A stretch of 64,000 nt of DNA from Mobilicoccus caccae (GTDB taxonomy: Bacteria > Actinomycetota > Actinomycetes > Actinomycetales > Dermatophilaceae). The stretch covers positions 1,345,199 to 1,409,198 of the forward strand of contig NZ_BSUO01000001.1 of assembly GCF_030161635.1 (NCBI RefSeq). Direction: 5' to 3'. Positions within the stretch are counted from its first letter, which is position 1. Every line of letters starts with the position of its first letter. Shown one piece after another: positions 8,655 to 17,125 of this stretch. The position numbers were made by a program, and so were the translations under genes. Under the pieces are notes generated by a model. It was not told the DNA's origin. It saw nothing but the letters and a program-made list of their open reading frames with translations, and ran no database searches.

Positions 8655-10145
8655 GCGCACGCACCTTCCACCTGCCCGACCTCGGGGAGGGGCTGACCGA
8701 GGGCGAGGTCATCTCCTGGGAGGTCGCCGTCGGTGATGTCGTGGTCGTCGACCAGGTCATCGCCGTGGTCGAGACCGCCAAGGCCCAGGTGGACCTGCCG
8801 TGCCCGTTCGCCGGGACCGTCGCGACGCTGCACGTCGAGGCCGGGCAGGTTCTCGACGTCGGGAAGCCGCTGATCTCCGTCGAGGTCGGTGGGGCCGACG
8901 CTCCGCAGGGCGGTGGAGCCTCTGCGCGGGTGGAGAAGGGCACCGAGCGCGGGCCGCGCACCGAGGAACGGATGGACGAGGAGCGCGCCGGCTCCGGCAA
9001 CGTGCTCATCGGGTACGGCACGTCCGAGGAGAAGCGCACTCGCCGCCGCCGGGTGGGCCGTCACCGACCCACCGACAACGCAACGACGAGTGCGCCGAAA
9101 CCGCCGCCTATAGGCGGCGGTCTCGGCGAGAGTGACGGGCTCACTGAGAGCGCGCCGAAACCGCCGGTTATAGGCGGCGGTCTCGGCGAGAGTGGGGCGC
9201 CGCGGGAGCCGGGTTCGCGTCCGGGGAGGCCGTGCGGGTCATCTCGCCGCTCGTCCGAAAGCTCGCCCGGGAGTATGGGATCGATCTGTTCACGGTTGCC
9301 CCCAGCGCTCCCGGCGGGATCATCACCCGCCGCGACGTCGAGGAGGCTCGTGAGCGTGCCTCGTCGGCCGCGGCCACCCCGCCGCAGCAGTCGGGGACGG
9401 GCGGGACGTGGGCGGAGTCGGGCTCCGGTGGCACCTCGGGACGCGGCGGGTTGTCCGACGAGCGCATCCCGATCACCGGCATCCGCAAGGCGATCGCCGA
9501 TCGGCTCAGCCGGTCTCGTCGGGAGATCCCCGACGCCACGACGTGGGTCGACGTGGACGCCACCGGTCTGCGCTCGGTCAAGGACGACCTCAAGGCCTGC
9601 GTGCCCGACGCGAGGATCGGCTACCTGGCGTTGATGGCGCGGATCGTCGTGGCGGGCCTCGTGCGGTTCCCCGAGCTCAACGCCCGCGTCGACCTCGAGG
9701 CGAACGAGATCGTGCGGGTCGGCAACGTCAACCTGTCGCTGGCCGCTCAGGGTCCTCGAGGGCTGGTCGTGCCCGTCGTCCACGGCGCCGAGGCGATGAC
9801 GACCGAGCAGCTCGCCGCCGCCATCCGCGAGGTCACCGAGAAGGCCCGCGCCGGCACGCTCGCTCCAGCCGACATGACCGGTGGCACGTTCACGCTGAAC
9901 AACTACGGCGTGTACGGCGTGGACGGTTCGACGCCGATCATCAACCACCCCGAGGCAGGCATGCTCGGCGTCGGGCGGATCATCGCCAAGCCATGGGTCG
10001 TCGACGGTGCGCTCGCCGTCCGTCCGGTGACCCAGTTGTCGCTGAGCTTCGACCACCGCGTCTGCGACGGGGAGTGGCCGGCGGATTCCTCCGCTACGTC
10101 GCCGACTGCGTCGAACGCCCCGGAGCACTGCTCGCCGGTCTGTAA
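8651..10145 (+). CDS. bkdC: dihydrolipoamide acyltransferase E2 (two apparent sequencing frame breaks; repeats in linker)
   Basis: Core of the BCKDH complex; it carries the acyl group on lipoyl-lysine and moves it to CoA. Lipoyl domain at residues 1-78 with the lipoyl site ETAKAQV (Lys44). A linker follows that contains two copies of a palindromic repeat, then the E1/E3-binding domain (ISPLVRKLAREYGIDL) and the catalytic acyltransferase domain ending in SFDHRVCDGG with the active-site His and Asp. The frame breaks at the G run 9223-9226 and again at 10069-10072; adding one G at each gives 498 residues, the usual length, ending at the TAA at 10143-10145. No E3 gene is nearby. Confidence 0.88.
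9093..9128. repeat. palindromic repeat, copy 3, inside bkdC
   Basis: 36 bp equal to the copy 2 palindrome except one base (CGCCGAAACC in the left arm). It lies in frame in the E2 linker and encodes APKPPPIGGGLG. It starts the first of two 60-bp units. Confidence 0.88.
9153..9188. repeat. palindromic repeat, copy 4, inside bkdC
   Basis: Second coding copy, exactly 60 bp after copy 3 and therefore in the same frame; it encodes APKPPVIGGGLG. The centre differs slightly (CCGGTTATAGG), which weakens the palindrome. Together with copy 3 it makes a 20-residue tandem repeat in the flexible linker between the lipoyl and binding domains. Confidence 0.85.
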
Positions 10146-10158
10146 TCCCGGCCACACG

Positions 10159-10220
10159 CGCATCGCAAATGGAATCGGAACGGTCGTGATCACGACCGTT
10201 CCGGTTCCGTCTGCGATGCG
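10159..10220. terminator. 62-bp palindrome between convergent genes, probable bidirectional terminator
   Basis: Symmetric about 10189/10190. Inner arms GGAACGGTCGTGA and its complement make a perfect 26-bp palindrome; the outer arms CGCATCGCA/TGCGATGCG are also perfect, with a partly paired middle. It sits between the E2 stop (10145) and the end of the convergent ABM gene (10250). No U-run follows on either side, so termination is inferred from position and structure. Confidence 0.6.
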
Positions 10221-10249
10221 TTCTGTGATGCCAGACTGCGGGGCGGTAC

Positions 10250-10570
10250 TCACTCCACGCTGAGCTCGCCCATCGGTCCCCAGCCCTCGGAGTCGATCTG
10301 GGCGTTGATGATCTGCGGGGTCGCCGAGAGGTACTGCGGGAACTCGGCCTGCATTTGCGTGAAGTGCTCGGATGTCACGTGCGGCTCGGCGCCGTCGTCC
10401 TCGAACGCCTCGATGAGCACGTAGGTGTTCGGGTCCTCGACGCTGCGGGACCACTCGAACCACAGGTTGCCCGGCTCCGCGAGCGTCGCCTGCGTGAAGG
10501 GGCGCGAGATCTCGGGCCACGCGTCCGCGTGCTCGGGCTTCACGGGGAACTTGACGTTGATGATGATCAT
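10250..10570 (-). CDS. antibiotic biosynthesis monooxygenase (ABM) domain protein, putative quinol monooxygenase
   Basis: 106 residues, the size of a single ABM ferredoxin-like domain (YgiN type). Seen: INVKFPVKPEHADAW at the start, NLWFEWSRSVEDPNTYVLIEAFED in the middle and HFTQMQAEFPQYL near the end, all at family positions. Such proteins are small cytosolic dimers that oxidise quinols or similar aromatics without a cofactor; the substrate here is unknown. ATG at 10570 chosen because GGAG lies just upstream; an in-frame ATG at 10597 would add nine unlikely residues. Its 5' end faces the 5' end of the next gene. Confidence 0.8.
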   Translation of the reverse strand: MIIINVKFPVKPEHADAWPEISRPFTQATLAEPGNLWFEWSRSVEDPNTYVLIEAFEDDGAEPHVTSEHFTQMQAEFPQYLSATPQIINAQIDSEGWGPMGELSVE

Positions 10571-10678
10571 CGGGTTCTCCTTCGCTGGGGGTTTCACCCA
10601 TCCTCCTACGCGGTTCGACCCGCTCGGGGTCCGGGCCCGGTCAGGGTGGCGCCCACCCTGCTCGCCGAAGGAGTCGAG

Positions 10679-11572
10679 ATGACCGTGCGTACCCGAATCA
10701 CCGCGCTGCTCACCGCCGTTGCGATCACGCCCGCCGCGGGTTGCGCCGCGCAGAACGCCGACCTGGTGTCGGTCGGTTCGACCGGTTCGCCGTCACCGGC
10801 GGCCTCGCCGACGGCCGCTCCCACGCAGCCCGCGCCGCACCACCTCGGGCCGTCCTCGCGGCTGGACGAGATCCGCGCGGCGGGAACCATGACGGTGTGC
10901 ACGACGGGTGACTACCGGCCCTTCACCTACCTCGACCCCACGACGAAGCAGTACACCGGTATCGACATCACGATGGCGAAGGACCTCGCGGCGAGCCTGG
11001 AGGTGGACATCGAGTGGGTGAAGACGTCCTGGCCCACGCTGATGCAGGACGCCATCAACCGCTGTGACATCGCCGTCGGCGGCATCTCGATCAACACCGC
11101 CCGCGCGCAGCGCGCCTTCTTCTCCGCGCCCATCATCGAAGAGGGCAAGACGCCGATCACGCTGTGCGAGAACGTCGAGAAGTACGACACGATCGAGGAG
11201 ATCAACCAGCCCGGGGTCCGGTCGATCACGCCCGTCGGCGGCACGAACGAGAAGTTCGCGGACAAGAACTACCCCCAGGGCACGATCATCCGCTGGGACG
11301 ACAACAACACGATCTTCGACCAGATCATCGCGGGCAAGGCCGACGTCATGACCACGGACGCCTCCGAGACGGTGTGGGTGGCCAAGACCCACCCCGAACT
11401 CTGCGCGGTCCACCCCGACAAGCCCTTCGACTACTTCGGTAAGGCCTACCTGCTGCCCCGCGGCGACGTCGTGTTCAAGGAGTACGTCGACACGTGGCTG
11501 ACGATGGCGAAGAAGGGCGGCACGTGGGACGCCGCGACGAAGCCCTGGTTCGGAGACGTGAAGCTCGACTGA
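10679..11572 (+). CDS. lipoprotein of the PheC (cyclohexadienyl dehydratase) / family 3 solute-binding protein group
   Basis: 297 residues. Lipoprotein signal with lipobox AAGC (Cys22), then about 35 Ser/Pro/Ala-rich linker residues and a periplasmic-binding-protein type II domain. The domain is much closer to PheC of Pseudomonas than to ordinary amino-acid binding proteins: SRLDEIRAAGTMTVCTTGDY, TSWPTLM, GGISI, FFSAPI, GKTPITLC, GGTNEKFA, TTDASE and HPELCAVHPDKPFD line up in order. PheC turns prephenate or arogenate into phenylpyruvate or phenylalanine; its catalytic Glu corresponds to Glu230 here (DASET). GAAGGAG precedes the ATG. No ABC permease or ATPase is next to it, which also argues for an enzyme. 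Function inferred from recall of the PheC sequence. Confidence 0.78.
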   Translation: MTVRTRITALLTAVAITPAAGCAAQNADLVSVGSTGSPSPAASPTAAPTQPAPHHLGPSSRLDEIRAAGTMTVCTTGDYRPFTYLDPTTKQYTGIDITMAKDLAASLEVDIEWVKTSWPTLMQDAINRCDIAVGGISINTARAQRAFFSAPIIEEGKTPITLCENVEKYDTIEEINQPGVRSITPVGGTNEKFADKNYPQGTIIRWDDNNTIFDQIIAGKADVMTTDASETVWVAKTHPELCAVHPDKPFDYFGKAYLLPRGDVVFKEYVDTWLTMAKKGGTWDAATKPWFGDVKLD

Positions 11573-11798
11573 GGCGGCGGGGGACTCGGCCGGCGGGTCA
11601 GATGGTGGGTCAGCTAGCAGGTCAGATGGCAGGGAAGTGGTCGTGATCGCGACCATGTCGATGCCGTCGTGGCCGTCGGCATGGCTGCACGTGGCTGAGG
11701 GCGTGGCTGCGGCAGGTCCTGTCGCGTGACCATTCCTTCGCTTGCCGTTCACCGTCGGGCTCTGCTCGAGATGGACTGTCGGACCTAAGTTTTCCCTC

Positions 11799-13451
11799 AT
11801 GACCGCCCCTCGCCGCCGCGCAGCCGCCGCCGTCCTGCCCCTCGCCGTCGTCCTGAGCGTTCCCACGGCCGGGTTCGCCCAGGGGGTGGGCCTCGCGACG
11901 TCGTCGGAGGCTGTCCACAGTGATCGGTACTCCCGCGGTGAACTTCCGCTGGGCCGGCCCGGGCTGTCGGAGACCCGCTCCACGGAGACCCTCCAGCGGG
12001 GTGTGACGCTGACGACGATCACCCGTGGCAAGGCCGACGGCTCCTCGCGGTGGGTCGTCGAGATGTCCATCCCCAGCTCCGTCACCAGCCCGGACCCGGA
12101 TGCCCCGGCCCGGTCCGTGCAGGACGCGGAGTCCGCGCAGGCGTTCGCCGCCCGGCTCTCGGCGGCCGGGTTCGCGGCCGAGGCCGAGGAGGTCCGGCAG
12201 ATCGGTGCGGCCGACGTCGCGGACGGAGTCATCGGTGCTCGGGCGCGCCTCACGGCCACGCACGCCGACAAGGCGGGCGCCGACGCCGTCGTCGCCGCAC
12301 TGAAGGCGGCCGGATTCACGGGTCGGTCCTGGTACACCGGGTGGGACGGCGGGACGTCGGCGGCCGGACCGTGGACGTTCTCGGTCCTCACGATCGACCC
12401 GGCGACGTTCCGTGGCCGGCTGACCGGCACCTACGGACCCGACCTCGAAAAGCGTGAGACGACCAGCGAACTCGCGCGCCTGACCGGTGCGACGGCCGCG
12501 ATCAACGCGGGGTTCTTCGTCATGGACCCGAAGGCCGGTGCGGAGGGTGACCCCGCCGGTATCGCCGCGTACGACGGGCGGGTCGTCTCCGAGGCCGTCG
12601 CCGGTCGGCCCGCCCTCGCCCTGGACGCCAAGGCCCGCAACACGACCGTCTTCCGGCCCGGCTGGACCGGTCAGATCCGCACCGGCACCGGTGCCCACGT
12701 CCTCGACGGGATCAACCGTGTGCCTGGCCTCGTCCGCAACTGCGGCGGCACGGGTGACACCCCGACGGACGCACCCCGCCACGACGTCACGTGCACCGAC
12801 GACGCCGAACTCGTCCTGATGACTGAGGCTTTCGGCGCCACGACCCCGAAGGGTGAGGGTCGGGAGGTCGTCCTCGACCGCCGGGGTCGCGTCGTCGCCA
12901 ACCACGCCGCACGGGGAACCGCGCTGCTCAAGGGGCAGCGGTCGGTGCAGGCCACCGGCGATGCCGCGGCAGCACTCGCCGGGCTGCGGGTAGGAGACCG
13001 CGTGCCGGTCACCACGACGATGACCGATGAGACCGGCGACCCGATCGGACTGCGTCAGGACCAGGCCGTCATCAACGGCGGGCCGCTGCTGGTCAAGGCA
13101 GGGCGGACGCGCATCACCCAGAAGCGGGACGGCATGAACCAGGCTGCCGTGGCCAACCCGAGCTTCGACTACGGCTGGGTGTTGCAGCGCAACCCGCGCA
13201 CCTTCGCCGGCACCGACGCCCGCGGCCGCACGATCCTCGTCGCCTCCGACGGCCGGCAGGTCGGCCACCTGGGCCTCTCGATCCCCGAGACGGCGGCGGT
13301 CGCCCGGGCACTGGGGATGCGCGAGGCCCTCAACCTCGACGGCGGCGGTTCGACGGCGCTCGTGGCCGGCGGCGCCATGCGGACCAGCCCGTCGGACGCC
13401 ACCGGCGAACGCCCCGTCGGCGACGCGATCGTCGTGCTGCCGCGACGCTGA
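11799..13451 (+). CDS. secreted phosphodiester glycosidase (NAGPA domain) protein
   Basis: 550 residues. Signal peptide of about 28 residues ending near AGFAQG, so it is exported. Residues about 105-185 look like a SPOR-type repeat (AQAFAARLSAAGFAAEAEEV ... VVAALKAAGF). The C-terminal two thirds are a NAGPA/DUF2233 domain: TAAINAGFFVMD, VINGGPLLVKAG and ALNLDGGGSTALV are the family's catalytic-site motifs. The family removes GlcNAc or other sugars from phosphodiesters; in actinobacteria the target is probably cell-wall glycopolymer, by inference. ATG 11799 gives a proper signal peptide; no clear ribosome site. A hairpin follows the stop. Confidence 0.85.
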   Translation: MTAPRRRAAAAVLPLAVVLSVPTAGFAQGVGLATSSEAVHSDRYSRGELPLGRPGLSETRSTETLQRGVTLTTITRGKADGSSRWVVEMSIPSSVTSPDPDAPARSVQDAESAQAFAARLSAAGFAAEAEEVRQIGAADVADGVIGARARLTATHADKAGADAVVAALKAAGFTGRSWYTGWDGGTSAAGPWTFSVLTIDPATFRGRLTGTYGPDLEKRETTSELARLTGATAAINAGFFVMDPKAGAEGDPAGIAAYDGRVVSEAVAGRPALALDAKARNTTVFRPGWTGQIRTGTGAHVLDGINRVPGLVRNCGGTGDTPTDAPRHDVTCTDDAELVLMTEAFGATTPKGEGREVVLDRRGRVVANHAARGTALLKGQRSVQATGDAAAALAGLRVGDRVPVTTTMTDETGDPIGLRQDQAVINGGPLLVKAGRTRITQKRDGMNQAAVANPSFDYGWVLQRNPRTFAGTDARGRTILVASDGRQVGHLGLSIPETAAVARALGMREALNLDGGGSTALVAGGAMRTSPSDATGERPVGDAIVVLPRR

Positions 13452-13469
13452 CGCGGGGAGTGTCCCGCG
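13452..13469 (+). terminator. short hairpin after the glycosidase gene
   Basis: CGCGGG and CCCGCG separated by six bases, directly after the stop codon. Small, with no U-run; a weak terminator candidate. Confidence 0.35.
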
Positions 13470-13759
13470 CGGTCCGTCGAGAAGTGCTGACGGGCATGCG
13501 CAGATCCCGGCGATGGCCGTCCGTGTCCTCGTGCCGGCTGGTGGCCGTAGGAGAAGCGCAGGTCGGCGAAGAGGAGATGGTCGAGGCGAGATCGGAGGTG
13601 CCCGGTCTTGCTGTCGTCGGGTGGCGAGGTTGTGAGGGGTTCGTCGAGAGCAGGGGCGCCCGATCCGTTGAGGTGTGTGGCTGCGGCCGAGCGGCAAAGC
13701 TGCTGCGCGGATCCGTGGGATGGAAACTCCCGCAGAAGAGCTGTCAGGGGTAGTCAGAT
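13470..13759. other. gene-free stretch
   Basis: With the flanking sites the stretch without a gene spans about 350 bp. A 97-codon frame (13460-13753) is open here, but it is Arg/Gly/Val-rich with no recognisable motif and no ribosome site. I see nothing else until the SOS-like box. Confidence 0.5.
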
Positions 13760-13775
13760 ACGAACAGGTGTTGTA
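13760..13775 (+). promoter_or_regulatory. candidate LexA (SOS) box
   Basis: ACGAAC-AGGT-GTTGTA fits the actinobacterial SOS pattern TCGAAC-N4-GTTCGA in all but the outer bases (left arm 5 of 6, right arm 4 of 6). It overlaps a possible -10 element (TAAAAT, 13774-13779) 43 bp upstream of the DUF222 start. LexA boxes before 13E12-family genes are known from mycobacteria. Confidence 0.55.
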
Positions 13776-13817
13776 AAATACATATATGCGATCAACCCTC
13801 CCATGAAAGGTCTTCTC

Positions 13818-14979
13818 GTGGCTGAGTCCTCATCCTTGCAGGCGGTACTGACACCGCCTGATGCGTGGGGTGTGGGTGTGCCGGTGCCGTCGGGGACCTT
13901 CGCCGAGCTCGGTGATGAGGAGTTGTTGGTCGAGCTGGAGACCCATGAGCGGATGAAGGCGTGGATCGAGGCGCGGGGGATCGCGGTGGTCGAGGAGTTG
14001 GCGCGGCGTCGGGAGCGTGAGGCGCTGGCGGAGTTGGACGAGCGGGACCGTGACGCGCTGAGTAGGACTCGGACGTTGGTGGTGGTCGGGGTGCGGGAGG
14101 CGGTGGTCGATGAGGTCGCGTTGGCCACCGGCGCCGGTCAGCGCGCTGCTGAGACGCGGGTGCGGATGGCGCGGGAATGGGAACGCTTCACCCCCGTGCG
14201 TGAGGCTTTGGCTGCGGGGCGGATGAGTTGGTCGCGGGCCGTGCAGGTGTCCACCCGTACCAGTGAGGTGGACTCGGGTCGGATGCGCAGGATCGTGGAG
14301 AAGGTCCTGGCGCCGTACATCCCTGGGCCGGGTGGGGATTCGGGTGGGTTGGAGGTGCCGCAGTCGGTGTTCTCCTGGCGTCTGGGACGCGCCGTCGCCG
14401 CGGTCACCACCTCCCGGCAGCGGCACGAAGACGCGATCGCGCGTCGGGACGCGTGGGCGGTGATCAACCCCGACGCCGACGGAACCATGACCCTGACCGG
14501 CACGCCGGACGCATCACCGCCGCATTCACCCGCGTCGACGACATCGCCCGCCGCCTGCGCCGCGAGGGCGACTCCCGCACGCTGACGCAGTTGCGCTCCG
14601 ACATCGGCCTGGACCTGCTCATCGACGGCCAGATCACCCCCGAGGGCCGTCCATTGTTCGGTGGGGAGCTTCCCCCGGCACACGTCACTGTCGTGGTCTC
14701 GGCCGCCTCCCTGCTGGGTGTGAACGATGCCCCGGGGACGGTGGACCTGCGGGGGCGGGAGGAGCACCTGCCCGCGTTCGCGGTGCGTGATCTGGCGTTG
14801 AGTCGGGGATCGGTGTGGCGACGCCTGGTCACCGACCCGACCACCGGGATGATGACGGAGTTGAGCACCGAGCGGTATGAGATCACCGGTGACCTGCGTG
14901 AGCGGATCCTGGCCCGGGATCGGCACTCCCGCGTTCCGGGATCGATGCGACCCGCGTCACGGTGCGACACCGATCACGA
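13818..14979 (+). pseudogene. DUF222/HNH endonuclease (13E12-type), 5' part, interrupted by IS256
   Basis: The N-terminal 387 or so residues of a DUF222 protein. GTG at 13818 has GAAAGG 7 bp upstream; ATG 13803 in frame is an alternative. Core segments include ELETHERMKAWIEARG, LATGAGQRAAETRVRMA and GRMSWSRAVQVS. One base is missing near 14511 (reads GACGC; GACGGC restores the frame). The HNH region begins at RPASRCDTDH and is cut by the IS at 14980. Joining 14979 to 16455 restores CDTDHDVDFHAGG and a 579-residue frame. These proteins are abundant, often repeated, putative HNH nucleases of unknown role. Confidence 0.85.
14971..14979. repeat. target-site duplication, left copy
   Basis: CGATCACGA at 14971-14979 is repeated at 16446-16454, on both sides of the IS element. 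Nine bases (eight plus a chance match is possible) fits the IS256 family. Confidence 0.85.
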
Positions 14980-16445
14980 GGGGGTGTCAGATGGTCTGTG
15001 TAAGCGAGGGGTCTCCCACCTGAAGGAGATTGACTATGGCTATGACCAAGCCGAAGAAGAGCGACGAGCCCGGGCAGGAGCCTGAAGCGCGTCAGTTGCG
15101 TCGTGAGTTCTTCGACGACGAGATGCTCGACAAGCTGATGGCCGCCACCGACGAGCGGGGCCTGTCGCTGACGGGTGAGGGCGGATTCCTGCCCGAGATG
15201 ATCAAGGCAGTCCTCGAGCGGGGCATGCAGGCCGAGCTGACCGACCACCTCGGGTATGAGAAGGGCGACCCGGGTGGGAACGGCTCGGGCAACTCGCGCA
15301 ACGGCACGACCCCGAAGACGGTCGGGACCGAGGTCGGGGACGTCGGCTTGGACCGGCCGAGGGATCGTAACTCCACCTTCGCGTCGTCGTTGGTGCCCAA
15401 GGGCGCAAGGCGTCTGGGTGGACTGGAGGACATGATCATCTCGCTGTACGCGGGCGGGATGACCATCCGCGACATCCAGCATCATCTGGCTGCGACGCTG
15501 GGCACTGAGCTGTCCCACGAGACGATCAGCAACGTGACCGACGCCGTGGCCGAGGAGGTCACCGCGTGGCAGACGCGGCCGTTGGAGGCGTTCTACCCGG
15601 TGATCTACCTCGACGCGCTGGTGGTGAAGATCCGTGACGGCGCGCACGTGGCCAACCGGGCTGCGCACATCGCTGTCGGCGTGGACCTGGATGGCGTCAA
15701 GCACGTCTTGGGCATCTGGGTCCAAGCCGTCGAGGGCGCGAAGTTCTGGGCCTCGGTGTGCGCGGAGCTGGCCAACCGCGGCGTCAAGGACGTGCTGATC
15801 GTCTGCTGCGACGGTCTGACCGGCTTCCCCGAGGCGATCGAGGCGACCTGGACCCGCGCGATGGTCCAAACGTGCGTCGTGCACCTGATCCGGGCCTCGA
15901 TGCGGTTCGTCTCCTACACCGACCGCAAGGCCGTCGCGGCGATGCTGCGTCCGATCTACACCGCCGCGAACGAGGACGCGGCGTTGATGGCGCTGACCGC
16001 GTTCGCCGACTCGAACCTGAGCAAGAAGTACCCCGCCGCCGTGGCCTCCTGGGAGAACGCATGGGAGCGGTTCACCCCGTTCCTGGCGTTCGGGCCGGCG
16101 TTGAGGAAGGTCATCTACACGACCAACTCGATCGAGTCGCTCAACTACCAGCTACGCAAGATCATCAAGAACCGCGGCCACTTCCCCAGCGACACGGCCG
16201 CGATCAAGCTGCTGTGGCTGGCCATCCGCAACATCGAGGACAAGCGGGCCCGTGAACGCGCCAAGGAAGCCGGCGCCCCCAGAGGAACTCCCCGCAAGGC
16301 GCCCGGCAAGCTCGTCGAGGGTTCCGTCATCCAAGGCTGGAAAGCCGCCCTGGGAGAGCTCGCCCTGATCTATCCCGACCGCATCAACCCCTACCTGTAA
16401 CACCCCATGAGACCCAGGTCACTTACACAGACAACTTGACAGGCT
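14980..16445 (+). mobile_element. IS256-family insertion sequence
   Basis: About 1466 bp between the two target-site copies. Terminal inverted repeats: TGTCAGATGGTCTGTGTAAG (14985-15004) and, on the other strand, TGTCAAGTTGTCTGTGTAAG (16422-16441), 17 of 20 matching; four or five further bases lie outside each. One transposase gene fills it and is intact, so the element may be active. It interrupts the HNH domain of the DUF222 gene. Confidence 0.92.
15036..16400 (+). CDS. IS256-family transposase (DDE, mutator type)
   Basis: 454 residues, full length for the family, no frame break. DDE residues lie in YLDALVVKIRD (first Asp), CCDGLTGFPEAI (second Asp) and NSIESLNYQLRKI (Glu), the standard IS256 layout. 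The N-terminal part (about 1-130) with GMQAELTDHLGYEKGD is the DNA-binding region. ATG 15036 has GAAGGAG 7 bp upstream; a TTG at 15030 in frame would lie too close. Start and stop are well within the inverted repeats. Confidence 0.95.
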   Translation: MAMTKPKKSDEPGQEPEARQLRREFFDDEMLDKLMAATDERGLSLTGEGGFLPEMIKAVLERGMQAELTDHLGYEKGDPGGNGSGNSRNGTTPKTVGTEVGDVGLDRPRDRNSTFASSLVPKGARRLGGLEDMIISLYAGGMTIRDIQHHLAATLGTELSHETISNVTDAVAEEVTAWQTRPLEAFYPVIYLDALVVKIRDGAHVANRAAHIAVGVDLDGVKHVLGIWVQAVEGAKFWASVCAELANRGVKDVLIVCCDGLTGFPEAIEATWTRAMVQTCVVHLIRASMRFVSYTDRKAVAAMLRPIYTAANEDAALMALTAFADSNLSKKYPAAVASWENAWERFTPFLAFGPALRKVIYTTNSIESLNYQLRKIIKNRGHFPSDTAAIKLLWLAIRNIEDKRARERAKEAGAPRGTPRKAPGKLVEGSVIQGWKAALGELALIYPDRINPYL

Positions 16446-17031
16446 CGATCACGACGTCGACTTCCACGCCGGCGGTCCCTCCAGTGAGTCCAACGTGTCG
16501 GCCAAGAACCGGCGGGGACACAACCACAAGACCCACCGCCGCTGGAGAAGCACCAGGGAGCCGGGCATCAACGGCGACATCACCTGGACCACCAAGGCCG
16601 GTCGAACGTATGTCACCCGACCGCATGACTACCGCGACCCACCAGCCCGCGCCAGCGTGCCCATCGACGGACAAGACCCTGACGCAGCGGCGTGGCAGCA
16701 ACGAGGAGCGATCCTCATCGCCCTGGCCCGCAACGCACAACGCGACGCAGCCCGCGAACGCGAACAACGACGCGAACAGAAGCTTGAGCAGCAACGCAAG
16801 CGCAAGAGCGAGCACCGCCGCGCACACCGCCGCGCCCGCACACACCAGCGCGAGCGCGACGGCGCGCGGGCGCGCGTCGAACCCCGCGCCGACGCACGCG
16901 GACCCCTCGTCGGCGAGGCTCCCAGGCCCGGGTTCTTCATCCGCGCACCCCGCCCACGGCGCAGCAGCGACGCCTCATCGACGGCGCGTCCCGGCTGGGA
17001 CGGCACCGACCCCGGACCCCCACCCTTCTGA
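16446..17031 (+). pseudogene. DUF222/HNH endonuclease, 3' part, downstream of IS256
   Basis: Begins at the right target-site copy (CGATCACGA, 16446-16454) and continues the HNH motif as DVDFHAGGPSSESN, then NHKTHRRW and DITWTTKAGRTYVTRP, the usual C-terminal end of DUF222/HNH proteins. A long Arg/Gln/Ala-rich tail of about 110 residues follows (16690-17028), with many RER/REQ repeats likely to form a charged helix. Without a start of its own it is probably not translated. Confidence 0.85.
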
Positions 17032-17090
17032 CCGCCGCCGTCGCCTCCCCGCCCGGAAGCATTTGGGGCGTTGAGGTGGAACCTCCGTCC

Positions 17091-17117
17091 GTGGACGTCG
17101 TGGACGTCGTGGATGTC
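17091..17117. repeat. three tandem 9-bp repeats
   Basis: GTGGACGTC twice, then GTGGATGTC, between the DUF222 remnant and the convergent acetyltransferase gene. No function is evident. Confidence 0.6.
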
Positions 17118-17125
17118 AGGGAACG

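Noticed and set aside
13460..13753. 97-codon open frame between the glycosidase and DUF222 genes
   Set aside because: Arg/Gly/Val-rich, no ribosome site, no motif; typical chance frame in GC-rich DNA.
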